The translations under genes and the position numbers were made by a program. Shown here in pieces: positions 48,101 through 56,569 of a stretch of 64,000 bases of DNA. This DNA comes from Melieria omissa (Eukaryota; Arthropoda; Insecta; Diptera; Ulidiidae). The first letter of the stretch is position 1. Each line of letters begins with the position of its first letter. The notes under the pieces are model-generated. The model searched no databases, had not been told where the DNA came from, and worked only from the letters and a program-made list of their open reading frames with translations. The stretch lies in NCBI GenBank assembly GCA_963971225.1, contig OZ020269.1, forward strand, positions 91,904,783 through 91,968,782, given 5' to 3'.

Positions 48101-48885
48101 TCCATTTGATTTTTTGCAGATTCCACACCAAATCCTCCAGCTCGCCGGAGAGCGTGTGTGCGCTTTGTTTGGCGCCCATGCCCAATGCCAGCGGCAGCGA
48201 GGCCAAAGTGTGCGAGAAGTGCTGCCGCAAGCACAATTTGAACGCCAAATACAAGCAGCCGCCGCTGGTGGCGGAGAGCTATGAGCGGCCCGCCGAGTTG
48301 GCGCGCAACGCCTACGTGGAAAATCGCTGCAATCTGTGCAAGATGATACTGCCGCACGCGCCGAAACTACAGGAGCATTTAGTCGAACACACATTTGCGG
48401 GCTGCGAGGAGCGCGGCTTCAATTGTTACATATGCTCGGCGGTGTTTACAGCACCCGCGGGCCTGCTCGGCCACATGAACGAGCACGGGCCGCAGTCGCG
48501 TCCCTACGACTGCAATTTGTGCACCGATAAATTCTACTTCCGCGCCGAGCTGGAACATCATCTGGTGGATCATGAGTTGCGCAGCATCAATGGGCGGCGC
48601 GAAGAGGTGGCGCGTGCGCCCAAGGAAGATGAAACGGTGTCGGCGTCATCGGAGCGCAAGGCGAACACAAGTGGGGCGGAGTTGACTCTGACCGAGGTGA
48701 AGCAGGAGATTGTGGAGGCTGACAACAAGTCGCAAGCGGGCGACGATGACGAGTACATTGAGGTAGAAAAGGTGCCGGAACTGAATCAGCACAATCCTAC
48801 GCAGCAGCAGGAAAGCTGCGGCGAAGCCAAACAGCAGGAGGAGACGGAAAAGCAGCAGCGACAAGAGTCCAAGTCGGAGTCTTAG
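33035..48885 (+). CDS. Oaz: Oaz-like multi-C2H2 zinc-finger transcription factor (five coding exons)
   Basis: Exons 33035-33128, 37817-38370, 45331-45473, 45629-48046 and 48120-48885 join in frame (3975 nt, about 1324 residues) through GT-AG introns. Fingers 1-4 (about residues 196-302), including [14 protein letters not shown], match the start of the ZNF423/ZNF521/Oaz family. About 21 C2H2 fingers are present in all, grouped as 1-4, singles 5-6, 7-13, 14-18 and three near the C-terminus. A PTDLS CtBP-type motif lies at residues 507-511. Poly-Ala (about 818) and poly-Gln (about 868) tracts lie between finger groups. In vertebrates this family binds DNA and partners such as Olf/EBF and SMAD proteins in the nucleus; those roles are family knowledge, not seen here. 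Start choice: two adjacent ATGs (33035 and 33038, the second in a strong context) with a third at 33050. The orthology call rests on recognition, without a search. Confidence 0.88.
33129..37816 (+). other. Intron 1 of the Oaz-like gene
   Basis: 4.7-kb intron, GTAAAT donor and TTGCAG acceptor. It contains a 537-bp TA-flanked element (33918-34454), a possible decayed non-LTR fragment near 36260-36340 (GACAGTAGGGCATCCAGCTC, resembling 49345), a CACCCTGTATAT element-end-like motif near 35458, and a GC-richer part (36740-37700) nearest the next exon. No internal coding exon was identified. Confidence 0.7.
33918..34454 (-). mobile_element. Decayed TA-flanked Tc1/mariner-like element in intron 1
   Basis: The left end AAGGGTGTGTCATCTAGTG and the complement of the right end (CAGGGTGGGCCATATAGTG) form a roughly 28-bp imperfect inverted repeat. 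TA flanks lie at 33916-33917 and 34455-34456. The minus strand near 34130-34040 reads like a transposase C-terminus ([13 protein letters not shown], then [13 protein letters not shown], then LRDLVFHN) with stops. The rest is eroded and it is inactive. Confidence 0.65.
37817..38370 (+). CDS. Oaz: Oaz-like coding exon 2
   Basis: Encodes residues 32-216. The first part ([19 protein letters not shown]) is Ser/Thr-rich, followed by His/Gln-rich and acidic (DEDDDDG) low-complexity stretches. The exon ends inside finger 1 ([21 protein letters not shown]'s last residue at the donor GTGAGT, phase 0). The second zinc-binding His comes from exon 3. Confidence 0.88.
38821..39325 (-). mobile_element. CCCTTTC-family TTAA element, copy in intron 2 (right end eroded)
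   Basis: TTAA (38817-38820) precedes GCCTTTCGACCCCGAAG. The body is the inverse of the 62469-62990 copy: GGGATAACAGTAAAATTGTT, TTTGATCAAACGCGCC, GAAGTCGCC and the CTATAAGATGAC block are shared. The far end stops at CAGGCAACTTTGGGG, missing the last 10 bp. No coding capacity was seen. Confidence 0.8.
39705..40545 (-). mobile_element. hAT-like repeat fragment, uninterrupted relative of 8490-10128
   Basis: It shares with the 8490 copy GGATCTCAGTCTGTAGATT, CATTTGATACCCATATCTTC, CCTCTAGTTTCA and GTTTCGCACGGTGTA. It reads straight through ATTAGGCTTAAAATTT where the 8490 copy carries a 731-bp TTAA element. Neither terminal CAGTGG end is present. Confidence 0.7.
40730..40920 (-). mobile_element. SINE-like fragment on the minus strand
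   Basis: On the minus strand a B-box-like GGTTCGATTCCTAG (complement at about 40883-40896) is followed by the arthropod SINE segment CGGCATGAAACTGTAGGTCC (complement at 40753-40772). Upstream DNA at 40570-40660 (TTAGGTTAGGTTATGGTGAC) may be part of the same or another retroposon. No A-box or duplication was identified, so boundaries are approximate. Confidence 0.5.
43868..44451. mobile_element. Non-autonomous hAT element with perfect 8-bp duplication
   Basis: It begins CAGGGGCGGATTCAG and ends CCAATCCGCCACTG. The flanks AATGCATG at 43860-43867 and 44452-44459 are identical, an 8-bp duplication as made by hAT transposases. The 584-bp interior has no transposase. A block starting ATATATATAAAAGAAAGTGG (about 43916) and a GGGGGCG/CGCCCCC hairpin (44241-44260) may belong to another element nested inside. 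Confidence 0.85.
44505..44755. mobile_element. 251-bp TTAA element with CCCTTATTCTCATACCC ends
   Basis: TTAA (44501-44504) then CCCTTATTCTCATACCC, ending GGGTATGAGAATAAGGG then TTAA (44756-44759): perfect 17-bp inverted repeats. Subterminal CACCCGGGGTACCCGGGTAC and GCACCCGGGTACCCGGGT blocks mirror each other. It has no coding capacity and is piggyBac-like by target. Confidence 0.85.
44852..44993 (+). mobile_element. Short hAT-type miniature element, copy 2
   Basis: It runs from CAGTGGCACACACAG to GTGTGCGCCACTG. The flanks ATCTCAGA and GTCTCAGA agree at 7 of 8 positions. It shares the TTGCTGGTACAAAATATG and GATTTCAAATGGTATTCGGC core with copies at 18817 (inverse) and 52297. It lies 337 bp upstream of coding exon 3. 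Confidence 0.85.
45331..45473 (+). CDS. Oaz: Oaz-like coding exon 3
   Basis: Encodes residues 217-263 plus two bases of Ser264. It supplies the last His of finger 1 (SH), all of finger 2 ([19 protein letters not shown] and KLH) and the first half of finger 3 ([12 protein letters not shown]). The acceptor is TTTCAG at 45325-45330 and the donor GTAAAT at 45474. Confidence 0.9.
45629..48046 (+). CDS. Oaz: Oaz-like coding exon 4 (main finger exon)
   Basis: Encodes residues 265-1069 and most of codon 1070. It completes finger 3 ([11 protein letters not shown]) and holds fingers 4-17 and most of finger 18 ([20 protein letters not shown]). The PTDLS motif is at 46356-46370. Finger 9 ([12 protein letters not shown]) has a Cys-x4-Cys spacing. 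The donor GTAAGT at 48047 is preferred over reading on, because the uninterrupted frame hits TAA at once while splicing restores finger 18 (HAQ then FH). The acceptor is TCGCAG at 45623-45628. Confidence 0.93.
48120..48885 (+). CDS. Oaz: Oaz-like coding exon 5 (C-terminus)
   Basis: Encodes residues 1071-1324 and ends TCT-TAG. It supplies the last His of finger 18 (FH), an atypical Cys-x2-Cys and Cys-x2-Cys cluster (C1083, C1086, C1101, C1104), then three C2H2 fingers ([19 protein letters not shown] and [10 protein letters not shown] types, the last at about 1199-1222). The tail is acidic and Gln/Glu-rich ([11 protein letters not shown]) with no domain. The 73-bp intron before it has a TTGCAG acceptor. 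Confidence 0.92.
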
Positions 48886-49240
48886 AGGGGAGAAACTAAA
48901 AAGTATTAGCATATAGTATGAAAATTAAGCATAATGTTTAGCATTTGTGTATTTAGTATTTGTATGATGAGAATGTGAGGGGAAGCGGTGGACGGAAGAG
49001 ATGGAACAGCAAAATACTGCGTCCAGGGCGGCTTGCAGAGGTTTGTGGAATGGTCTATGTAAATGCGTGGTGCGATTCAAAGATGTTGAAATATTTGTTG
49101 AGATAATTCATGTTCATAGTTTTGCAGGATTTTCTAAAGGAGAGGGGGCAGAATACTATTTTCAAAATTATCTTTAAAAAAATTGCTCAATTATAACAAA
49201 ATTTTTACAATCAAAACCTTTGTTAAAAAATCAAACCAGT

Positions 49241-49836
49241 CAGTGGCGTATTCAGCGGGGGGTTTAGGGGTTGAAACCCCTCGAAAATATTAGGGTCGAC
49301 TTTAAAACTACATACAAATTAAACCGTGCGATGAAGCTTATAGGGGACAGTAGGGTATCCAGCTCTATTGACTCCTTAGAACATCGTCGAAACGTGTGGT
49401 GTTATTTTACCGATACTTTTTCGGTAATTGCTCAGTGGAGATGAGCAGCTTGATGCCATTACTCCGGGTATTCCCTCGGGCAACCCGTTTGAACACTGGC
49501 GCCCATGCATTCCACGTTGAAACGATGATTCAGCGCACTACGCACTACAGAGAAGGTTCGTTTCTGTCCCGTAGATTGCGGTTGTGGAATGGTCTCCCTG
49601 CGGATATTTTCCCCAGCACTTATGATTTCGATGGGTTTATAACCACTTCTCTCAAAATCCTATCTCCTAACCTTTATATCCTTTCTGAACCAACGCAATG
49701 CCTCGCATTAATAGGGGTCATCCCCTTCGCGTTTGTTCGAGTCAAAAAAAAAAAACCATTTTTCGCATTTTATGAATATCTTTTAAGGAATTACTTTTTG
49801 CATTCCCCCCAAATATTTTTCTAAATTCGCCCCCTC
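49241..49836 (+). mobile_element. hAT-type miniature element interrupted by a non-LTR fragment
   Basis: It begins CAGTGGCGTATTCAG and follows the uninterrupted relative at 50260-50439 (CGACTTTAAAACTACATACA) until about 49320, then resumes at ATTTTATGAATATC (about 49769). The last bases (CGCCACTG) are missing, although flanks AAACCAGT and AAATCAGT agree at 7 of 8 positions. Confidence 0.65.
49321..49756 (+). pseudogene. 5'-truncated non-LTR retrotransposon 3' end with poly(A)
   Basis: The frames read GDSRVSSSIDSLEHRRNV, then after a shift a tail of the type RTTHYREGSFLSRRLRLWN and GLPADIFPSTYDF. This is the usual C-terminal pattern of a non-LTR reverse transcriptase. It ends in a run of twelve A residues (49744-49755). 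It is inserted in the hAT-type element at 49241 and is too short to be active. The clade is not determined. Confidence 0.75.
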
Positions 49837-50259
49837 AAATCAGTCAATTTTACGCAGCGTCTTTTTTCGGTCGCTTTGATTTTTTCAAGAATATATTTTC
49901 ATATTGAGGTAAGACTTTGTGACTTTAGAATAGTTTGAAGAAAATACAAAATTAATAAACTGATTATTAAAGTTTAAAGAAGAGAAGTATACACGTTTCA
50001 ACTTAACCAATTTAAATTCTTCTAAAATGTTCACAAGTTATATGAATCACTCTTTTGGATCTTAAATATGTATATATATGTTAGTGGTTTACTGATGTTT
50101 ACTTTTGCGTTTCGAAAACCTATTGTCCAAGACTTTACCGAAAGTTAAAAGATTGGACTTTTGGGAATTGAACCCAAAAAGACTATGAAAATGTTGGTAG
50201 GTGTATCAATTTACAGACTCAACACAGTTGCTCTCTCTTAGCTGGACCTTAGTATCTGT

Positions 50260-50439
50260 CAGTGGCGGATTCAGGAAGGTTTTGGGGTTGAAACCTCTCC
50301 CCCCCACCCGATATATTATGATCGACTTTAAAACTACATACAACTGAAAGGGAATTTTATGAATATTAAAGAATTATGTTTTGACCTTTACCTCTCCCGA
50401 AATACTTTTCTAAATCCACCCCTGGTGAATCCGCCACTG
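50260..50439 (+). mobile_element. hAT-type miniature element, uninterrupted copy
   Basis: It runs from CAGTGGCGGATTCAGG to GGTGAATCCGCCACTG, a 180-bp element. The flanks GTATCTGT and GCTTTTGT match at only 5 of 8, so the duplication is weak. It is the best template for defining the insert at 49321-49756. Confidence 0.75.
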
Positions 50440-50930
50440 GCTTTTGTTATGCATGTGCAGGACCTGGTTCTTCTTAGTTGTTAGTTATTGAAAAACTAGA
50501 CTAAAATCCACAAAACTCTGTGTATGTCAACCCTATTTTATACATTTTCACGCAGTGATTGCCCTCGTTCTCTCCTTTCCATCGCCAACGCTTCACATTC
50601 CATCAGCACGTTTAGCGCAACATTCCAGTATTCTTGTGATAAGCTCTCGAATAATGTTGAACATTTTTTTGTTAATTAAACAATTGTTTGTCCTATTTTG
50701 TGCTCTTTCATTATACAATGCGTTTCATGTCTAATTTATTTCAAACTTTTAGTTTTAGTTTGAAAATCGTACAGCATTGCCCATTCTTTTGTAGTAAAAG
50801 TTGAATCGTTTGTTAGTTTAGATTTAGAAGTAAATGTAAGCAAGATCAATGCGATCACACCGCACACTTGTAATGATCATTGAACAAATGGTAAAAGAAA
50901 ATGATAACTAAAGTAACGAAATACAATACA

Positions 50931-50936
50931 AATAAA
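50931..50936 (+). terminator. Candidate polyadenylation signal AATAAA
   Basis: AATAAA in an A/U-rich setting about 2.05 kb after the Oaz-like stop codon, with no intervening gene on this strand. It is assigned by position and context only. Confidence 0.45.
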
Positions 50937-51111
50937 TGAAACAAACCTACAATAGCAACCACTGGATTTAAGTGTTTTTACTTGGAAAATAGCGCGAAAC
51001 GTATGCGCCATTTTTTGTACAAACTTTTTAGATCACACTTTGGGACCCATGTGGCCTGTGGTGGCTCTAGTTATTATCGCCAGTATCGCCATCAACCGTT
51101 GGACACGTTCT

Positions 51112-51249
51112 CTATGTCGAATTTTTATGTTGGCCTTCCTTGAAGCGCGCAAAGCAGTCGTCGGCAGCGTCATCCCAGTCTGCATTGTGTTGGCCATAAT
51201 TGCGCGGAGCCGTTGGAGCAGCAGCCGCCGCTGGCGCAACATTCGTTTG
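51112..51249 (-). other. Short coding-like stretch on the minus strand
   Basis: A 45-codon open stretch reads NVAPAAAAAPTAPRNYGQ and then HNADWDDAADDCFARFKEGQ before a TAG. Its codon choice is coding-like, unlike the flanks. There is no start codon, the upstream limit is TGA and no clear acceptor is present. It could be the last exon or relic of an opposite-strand gene, or chance. Not recognised. Confidence 0.2.
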
Positions 51250-51267
51250 TCATATTTGTCGCATTAA

Positions 51268-52296
51268 ACAAACAAATGCCGGACATTTAATTTCTTTATG
51301 TGGCAAAAATAAATACTGAACACACGCGGCCCTGACCGCAGAAAGCACGTCGCGGCCATAAAAAAAAGGTGCGCGCACACATTTCGAAAAAAATAAAAAC
51401 AGGAAAATAAAAGGCAGCGCAACCGCTGAATGTCGATTGCTCTGAACTTGACAGATGGGCGAACTGCTCAACACATTGCAGCAATACTAAAAAGACGACG
51501 AGCAGATGACGAGCGTGCAGACAGACAGACAGACAACGCGGCACAGTCGGCTCCCTACACAAGCCACGAACACCAAAAAAAATGTTCAACAACTAAAAAG
51601 CCAAAAAAAAATCAAAAAAACAAACACCTAAAAATAAGTTTTATTTTTTAATAAAAAGCCGAATTAAATGTGACTGAAAAATTTGCAAGCGCAACGTGTT
51701 GAGCAGATCGCTTATCAGTGCTGCTGTTCTTCGTGTTGTTGTTGTTGTTGTTGTTGAGGTGGTTGGTGATGGTATTGTCTCATCGCCCGCGTTGACAATA
51801 ATTTTACTGAATTTTTTGTTGCTGGATTTTGAGGATTTTTTATGAGCTGTCGCTCTATGGTGGCGGTCCCAGTGCCTGGTTTGCCGGTTAGCACGATTGG
51901 CGGTGTCAGCTTTCAAGACCAGTAGTTGTTGTTTTTGCAATTATAATGATTGAAGTGCTCTGCATGCCAAAGCATCATTGCGATCGCAATCGCAACGCTG
52001 ATCATTTGCTCGGGAGAGCGTTTTGGCTGCGCAATTGGCAAGCGATGAGAGATCGTGCAGCGCTGATTGGGTTCCAGGAAAATCCTTGCAAATCGGCGCA
52101 CTGGCGACAACAAACAGTGTACAACAACATTTTACTAATTTTTAATTATTACTTATTCTTTTTTATTGTAATTAGTTGGGAGAATGTTGTTAAGGTGTGA
52201 CAATGAAAGACAATGGAATCAAGAAATTACAGCGAACTACGATGCTATCATAAACGGTAACTGTTGAACGACACTTACACCAAGTGCGATTAGGTT
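51268..52296. other. Intergenic DNA, no gene supported
   Basis: Contains a CAGA run near 51516-51535 and a GTT run at 51736-51757. Frames up to 99 codons on either strand are repeat-driven or unrecognised. Confidence 0.5.
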
Positions 52297-52446
52297 CAGT
52301 GGCGCACGCAAGTGGTGTTTTGGGGGCTCTAAGCCCCCAAATACTTGTTTGTTAGAAAAATTGTGGGTGGCAACTATGATTTCAAATGGTATTCAGTTCA
52401 AAAGTAGTGTACAGAACTACCTAAATGACTTCGTGTATGTGTCACT
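52297..52446 (+). mobile_element. Short hAT-type miniature element, copy 3
   Basis: It begins CAGTGGCGCACGCAAG and shares the ACTATGATTTCAAATGGTAT core with 44852. The right end (GTGTATGTGTCACT) is a degenerate inverted repeat. The flanks ATTAGGTT and AATTAGGG are similar, consistent with an old duplication. The boundary is uncertain by a few bases. Confidence 0.65.
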
Positions 52447-52499
52447 AAATTAGGGATAATTTATTTATATACATTTAGTAACCTGTAAGATGCTCTATT

Positions 52500-52985
52500 T
52501 AACTTGGATTTGCTCGAACTATAAAACATAAGTGTCCAAGTAAGCGAGCAGCTGTCTCAATTGGACCAGAGCCTTTCATTGGTCTGGGCAGGAACATCCT
52601 AGCAGAGTCACTAAGACTCGAGGGAACCAGGGATTCAGAACACTGGTGCAGTGCTCCAGGTCTTAGACAATCCAAAATCTTCATTAAGAAATGAAAGTGC
52701 CTCAGGCTGAGGAAAAACCAGCTTAAGCAGATTACCGGACTTCTAACTGGACACTGCAGACTGAGAAAACACATGAAAACAATCGGTATAGAACCGGTAA
52801 GCATCTGCAGATTTTGCGGAGCTGTAGAAGTAACGCCGGAGCATATTATACAGCGCTGTGAAGCAGTCTGTCGTAGCAGGAGGCGATACATGGGCTTGCA
52901 GAGAAGAATGCCAAACGCTTGGACACCCGTGAGTTACTAAGTTTCATGGGTCTAGGTGATGTTCTCTAACGATCTGTAGGGGGCA
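52500..52985 (+). pseudogene. Degenerate non-LTR retrotransposon 3' end (C-terminal zinc knuckle)
   Basis: The translation near 52735-52900 reads KQITGLLTGHCRLRKHMKTI, then CRFCGAVEVTPEHIIQRCEA, the C-terminal Cys-Cys-His-Cys block of I/R1/LOA-type elements. Upstream, GPEPFIGLGRN and QSKIFIKK fit the same family but with stop codons. It is dead and belongs to the same broad group as 4355-5110 and 60965-61777. Confidence 0.75.
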
Positions 52986-53199
52986 CAATAGATCAGTAAT
53001 GGTCTCAGCGCAATTAACCCACCAATAAATATAAATCTAATTCTAGCGAGAAAGTAAGTCAACCGTTATTGATGGAAATCCATTGCGTAAGGTTTTGGTT
53101 GGGTGTAAAAGTTAACCACCGAGACCTACCAAACTCTTAAGTATAAAGGGTCTTTATAAAAAGTATTGGGGAAAAGTTTCCGAAAAATCTATTTTTTCA

Positions 53200-53490
53200 G
53201 ATATTTTGGCGCAAAACCTTACAACTTTTCAAAGTACAAATTATCGTAGATTCACTTTTGTCAGCAGCCTTTCCATGACTCGAAGGCGGATTCCGTAAGG
53301 TCCATAAGGGTGCGAGTGCAAGCTTTTTTGAAGGCACTTAGGGTTTCTTTTTGGTCTTTTTAGAAAAAATGTTTGCTGGGGTTAAGACGGGACTGTTAGG
53401 AGATAGGGGAATCGTCGGTTTTACCTCAGACACTCGCTCCCTTCAAAGTAGGTGTGCTTTGTCGTGAAGTAATTTTAAACTTTCAATAGG
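53200..53490 (-). pseudogene. Possible highly decayed mariner-like fragment
   Basis: On the minus strand, LHDKAHLL, then LSPNSPVLTPANIFSKKTKK, then LTESAFESWKGC recall the catalytic and C-terminal segments of a mariner transposase, with several stops. No inverted repeats were seen. The match is weak and could be chance. Confidence 0.3.
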
Positions 53491-53535
53491 AGCTGACTTC
53501 ACTTTAAAACTAAATTATGCGGTAAGATTTTATTC

Positions 53536-54435
53536 TTAAACCCTTGTCGATAAAAATGTTACTGCTATCCCCAAAATAATTTCCAATAATTTGCAGCGAT
53601 ATCAGGGAAAGTTTGTGTTCTAATTGAAGTCTACCAATTTGGCGCGTTTGATCAAAACCCTGTTTCTTTTATAATGGTTAAAAAAATCAAAAAGTGATAA
53701 TTTTGTACTTTTTTATAAATATTAAGTAATTTTTCTGCAATTAAAAAATATTGATACAAAATTTATTTAACCCGTATTAACCTTCACACTGTCACTATTA
53801 ACATATGTTAATATTTTTCTTTTCATCCGTTTTATAGACAGTTTTCATTTTTTGAGCTAAGTTGGTAAGCAAAAACGTAAAATGGACTGTGCTCAAAAGA
53901 TTTTAGGTTCAAATGTTGAAGGGGAAAAAGGGATGAATGGGGTTTCAGCCCCCACAATGTGGGCGAATTTATTGCTTTTTTTTAAGAAACGCCATAAAAA
54001 GTGCATTTTCATAGATATTCTCAACAAATTTTGTATTTAAGATTTTTAGGTAATTCCACATCACATATCCAAATTTGAACATTGAATTTTGAATATGTTA
54101 ATTGTAACCAAAATAGCGGTAAAAATTTTCATTTGTAAAAAAAAGATGGAAAAAATAAAATGTTTAATTTTCTGATTACATATTTAGAAAGAGCTTGATA
54201 AAATGGCCACTGAGCCGAAGCCGTATGAAAATCGGGCTTAAAACTAAAAAGTTATAGCAAAATCAAAATTTGAAATATTAACATATGTTAATGGTGACAG
54301 TGTGAAGGTTAAACTAAAATTTTTCAAAAGTAAAGTACATCTAGAAAGAGATGTAGTGTGCACAATTGTTAGGAAAGTGTTTTATGATCCAAATACCAAA
54401 AAGTAATATCGAGACACAGGGTAAAATGCGGAATC
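53536..54435 (+). mobile_element. CCCTTTC-family TTAA element, interrupted copy
   Basis: The outer parts match 62469-62990: TGCTATCCCCAAAATAATTT, AATAATTTGCAGCGATATC, TTTGATCAAAACCCTGTTTC on the left and CCAAAAAGTAATATCGAGAC on the right. A second TTAA element (53781-54308) interrupts it. The left terminal part is internally deleted and the right terminus is eroded, so both limits are approximate. Confidence 0.8.
53781..54308. mobile_element. 528-bp TTAA element nested in the CCCTTTC-family copy
   Basis: TTAA (53777-53780) then CCTTCACACTGTCACTATTA, ending in its complement with one mismatch over about 36 bp, then TTAA (54309-54312). Each inverted repeat contains the palindrome ATTAACATATGTTAAT. 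In the uninterrupted relatives the same point reads ACCCGCTTTAAGCTAAAA (62829 region) and its complement (38970 region), each with a single TTAA. It has no coding capacity. Confidence 0.92.
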
Positions 54436-56569
54436 AAAATCCATTACTAACACAAATTTGGTGTTAAACTAGGTATTAACTTGAAGCTAAATCTATGCCA
54501 CCACTCTTTGAGCGACAGAAAAACGCTGCAGCACAGTGTATGTATCGCTTGTTGGGCGTCTGTGGCGCAAGCACCTCATTCGCAGAAATTCAGAGCCGCT
54601 CTAAGCGGACATTTCCAGCTACAGCATTGCTCAGCGAGTAATTTAAATGGAGCACCTGTCGGCAATCATCACAAAAATGACAGTTGATTGAAAAAGTCTC
54701 AAATCAATGCGTATTGTGAGCGATACCTACCGCCAAATGCTGAGCATGGTGGCAGCCGTAATTGCTGCGATCAGCATCGATCGGCGTTCGACGTTGGTCT
54801 ATGGCCGACCGGCAGTGGTTAATTAACGCCATACCACAAGTGCCGATGAGTGCGTTGGTAAAAATCCGAACAGCAACGAGCCACGGCCGCCGTGGCAGCG
54901 AAATCACTCACAAAAGCCGCACGAAAAGCCTCACTGCGCGGGGGGCCAAACGTTCGTTAATCGCGAGTCACAAAGTCTCGCTGGTTCGTAAGCGTTCAAT
55001 AAGTGTAAGTAGGAGCCGGTTGCCATTTATTCCGAGAAAAGTTTTTCTTACCAACAAGCAACTTTGTCAAGTCAAGTGTTTGTCTCATCTATTCGCTTAA
55101 AGCCGCTGCCTGCTTAGCACCAACGATGCCATCGATTATGAAAAATTGAAACCTCCTGCGTATCGATTCGTACACCATTGAACGCCACCGTCGATCGTTG
55201 CCGCCGCCGCCGTTGATGTTCCTGCCGCCCGGTATGCGGTATGTGGGAAATGTCGAAAATTTGCGCTACTGTTGGCCGGTTTTTTTGTCGCTGCTTTTCG
55301 CACTGTTTGCTGCGTCGGCATTGTTGCAGTCGTTTGTTGTTGTTGTTGTGCTGTTGATAAGTGCGAATTTTCTTGTTGGCACAACATGCCTTTTGGATTT
55401 GCTTGTTGTCGGCGGATTAACTGCCAGTGTTGTCAATGTTGTTGTAGTTGTTGTTTTTGTTGCTGGTGTTATTATGGGATCATCATCGTCTTGTAGGGAT
55501 TACCCTTTTTTAGACACACAATCAGCGCGCTGACAGTGATTCCCAACGCGGTGCAGCGATGGCACTTGTGTTGGATTGTGGTGTTTTAGGAAACGTTGCT
55601 GCCGATGAGCTGGGAAGTTGTAGATTAGCACATATAGCACTGTGACCAGAGCCAACTATCGAGACTGGTTTTACGGATACCATAGAATGGGTGGATGCCC
55701 TACATGAACAAACCATATAAATAGCGGTGATCATATATGGAAATTTATAGGATTTTCGAAGTTTTGCTCATCTGGTCTGAGCCGATTGCCAGGATTGCAA
55801 TAAAGTACTTCCTTAACCTACAGACTTTTGTCCGATGGTCAAAGGACTTGAAACTTGGGTCTTACGCAGGGTTTGGTGCTCACCACGTAAAACCGAGCAA
55901 CCAATGAAAATTAAAAAAGCCTCAGCAGGAACCCACTATGTCAAACTTATCAATTCCTTAAAATCCATGGCAACCTTTGACATGACCATTTGACATTGCG
56001 CATCCTGTCCGAGGACTTTGGCAAAACTACTTAAAATAACTAAAACTTTCACTACTAAAATTATTTTTATTTATACTATACATGTCTCGTAATTGCTTGA
56101 ATAAAATTGTGTACTTACTTGTATTCTTTTGGTGAGATTCATTACAATCTTGTAGTCCCTTCTTATCGTTTTAAGTTTAATTTGTCTGTCTTCCGGCCTG
56201 TCGAACTCTTCCTCCTTCCTATTCCTGACTTCAATTGGGTGCTTGGCCTCAATACTTGAAAGGCTATCCGCAAAGATGTTATAGAAGGACACATTAGGGT
56301 AAATTCCGTCTAGTTTGATATACCAGAACTATAGTTCACAATAGGTCTCGAATCATCTAAAGCTTGTTACAAGGACCCTGATGCCAACCACTAAATATTT
56401 TGACTTTAAAAGCCAGAGTATTGTTTACTTATCTTAAAAAGTACTGAACCGATATAAAAAAGGTACAGGATGATTTTTGGAGTAAGAAAAGTAAGTACGG
56501 GGTCGATTATTATTCCGAGGCTGTTGTTGCGGTTTCGTGACAATTAGATTCGGGTAGGAGGTTGTCAAA
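54436..56569. other. Intergenic DNA, no gene supported
   Basis: A GC-richer part (54480-55100) and a GTT-rich part (55330-55470) give overlapping frames up to 112 codons on the two strands. None shows a domain. The GTT-driven frame yields Val/Leu-rich artefacts. Confidence 0.45.

Larger units (their letters stand above)
48886..50955 (+). other. Probable 3' UTR of the Oaz-like gene, carrying mobile-element inserts
   Basis: No other coding exon follows the stop. The stretch 50690-50950 is AU-rich and ends with AATAAA (50931-50936), like a fly 3' UTR end. An earlier AATAAA at 49954-49959 is possible. Between them lie hAT-type elements at 49241 and 50260. The true UTR end is inferred. Confidence 0.5.

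Noticed and set aside
51040..51267. Plus-strand hydrophobic frame of 75 codons (membrane-protein-like)
   Set aside because: It is antisense to a more coding-like minus-strand stretch and consists of Val/Ile/Ala runs produced by it.
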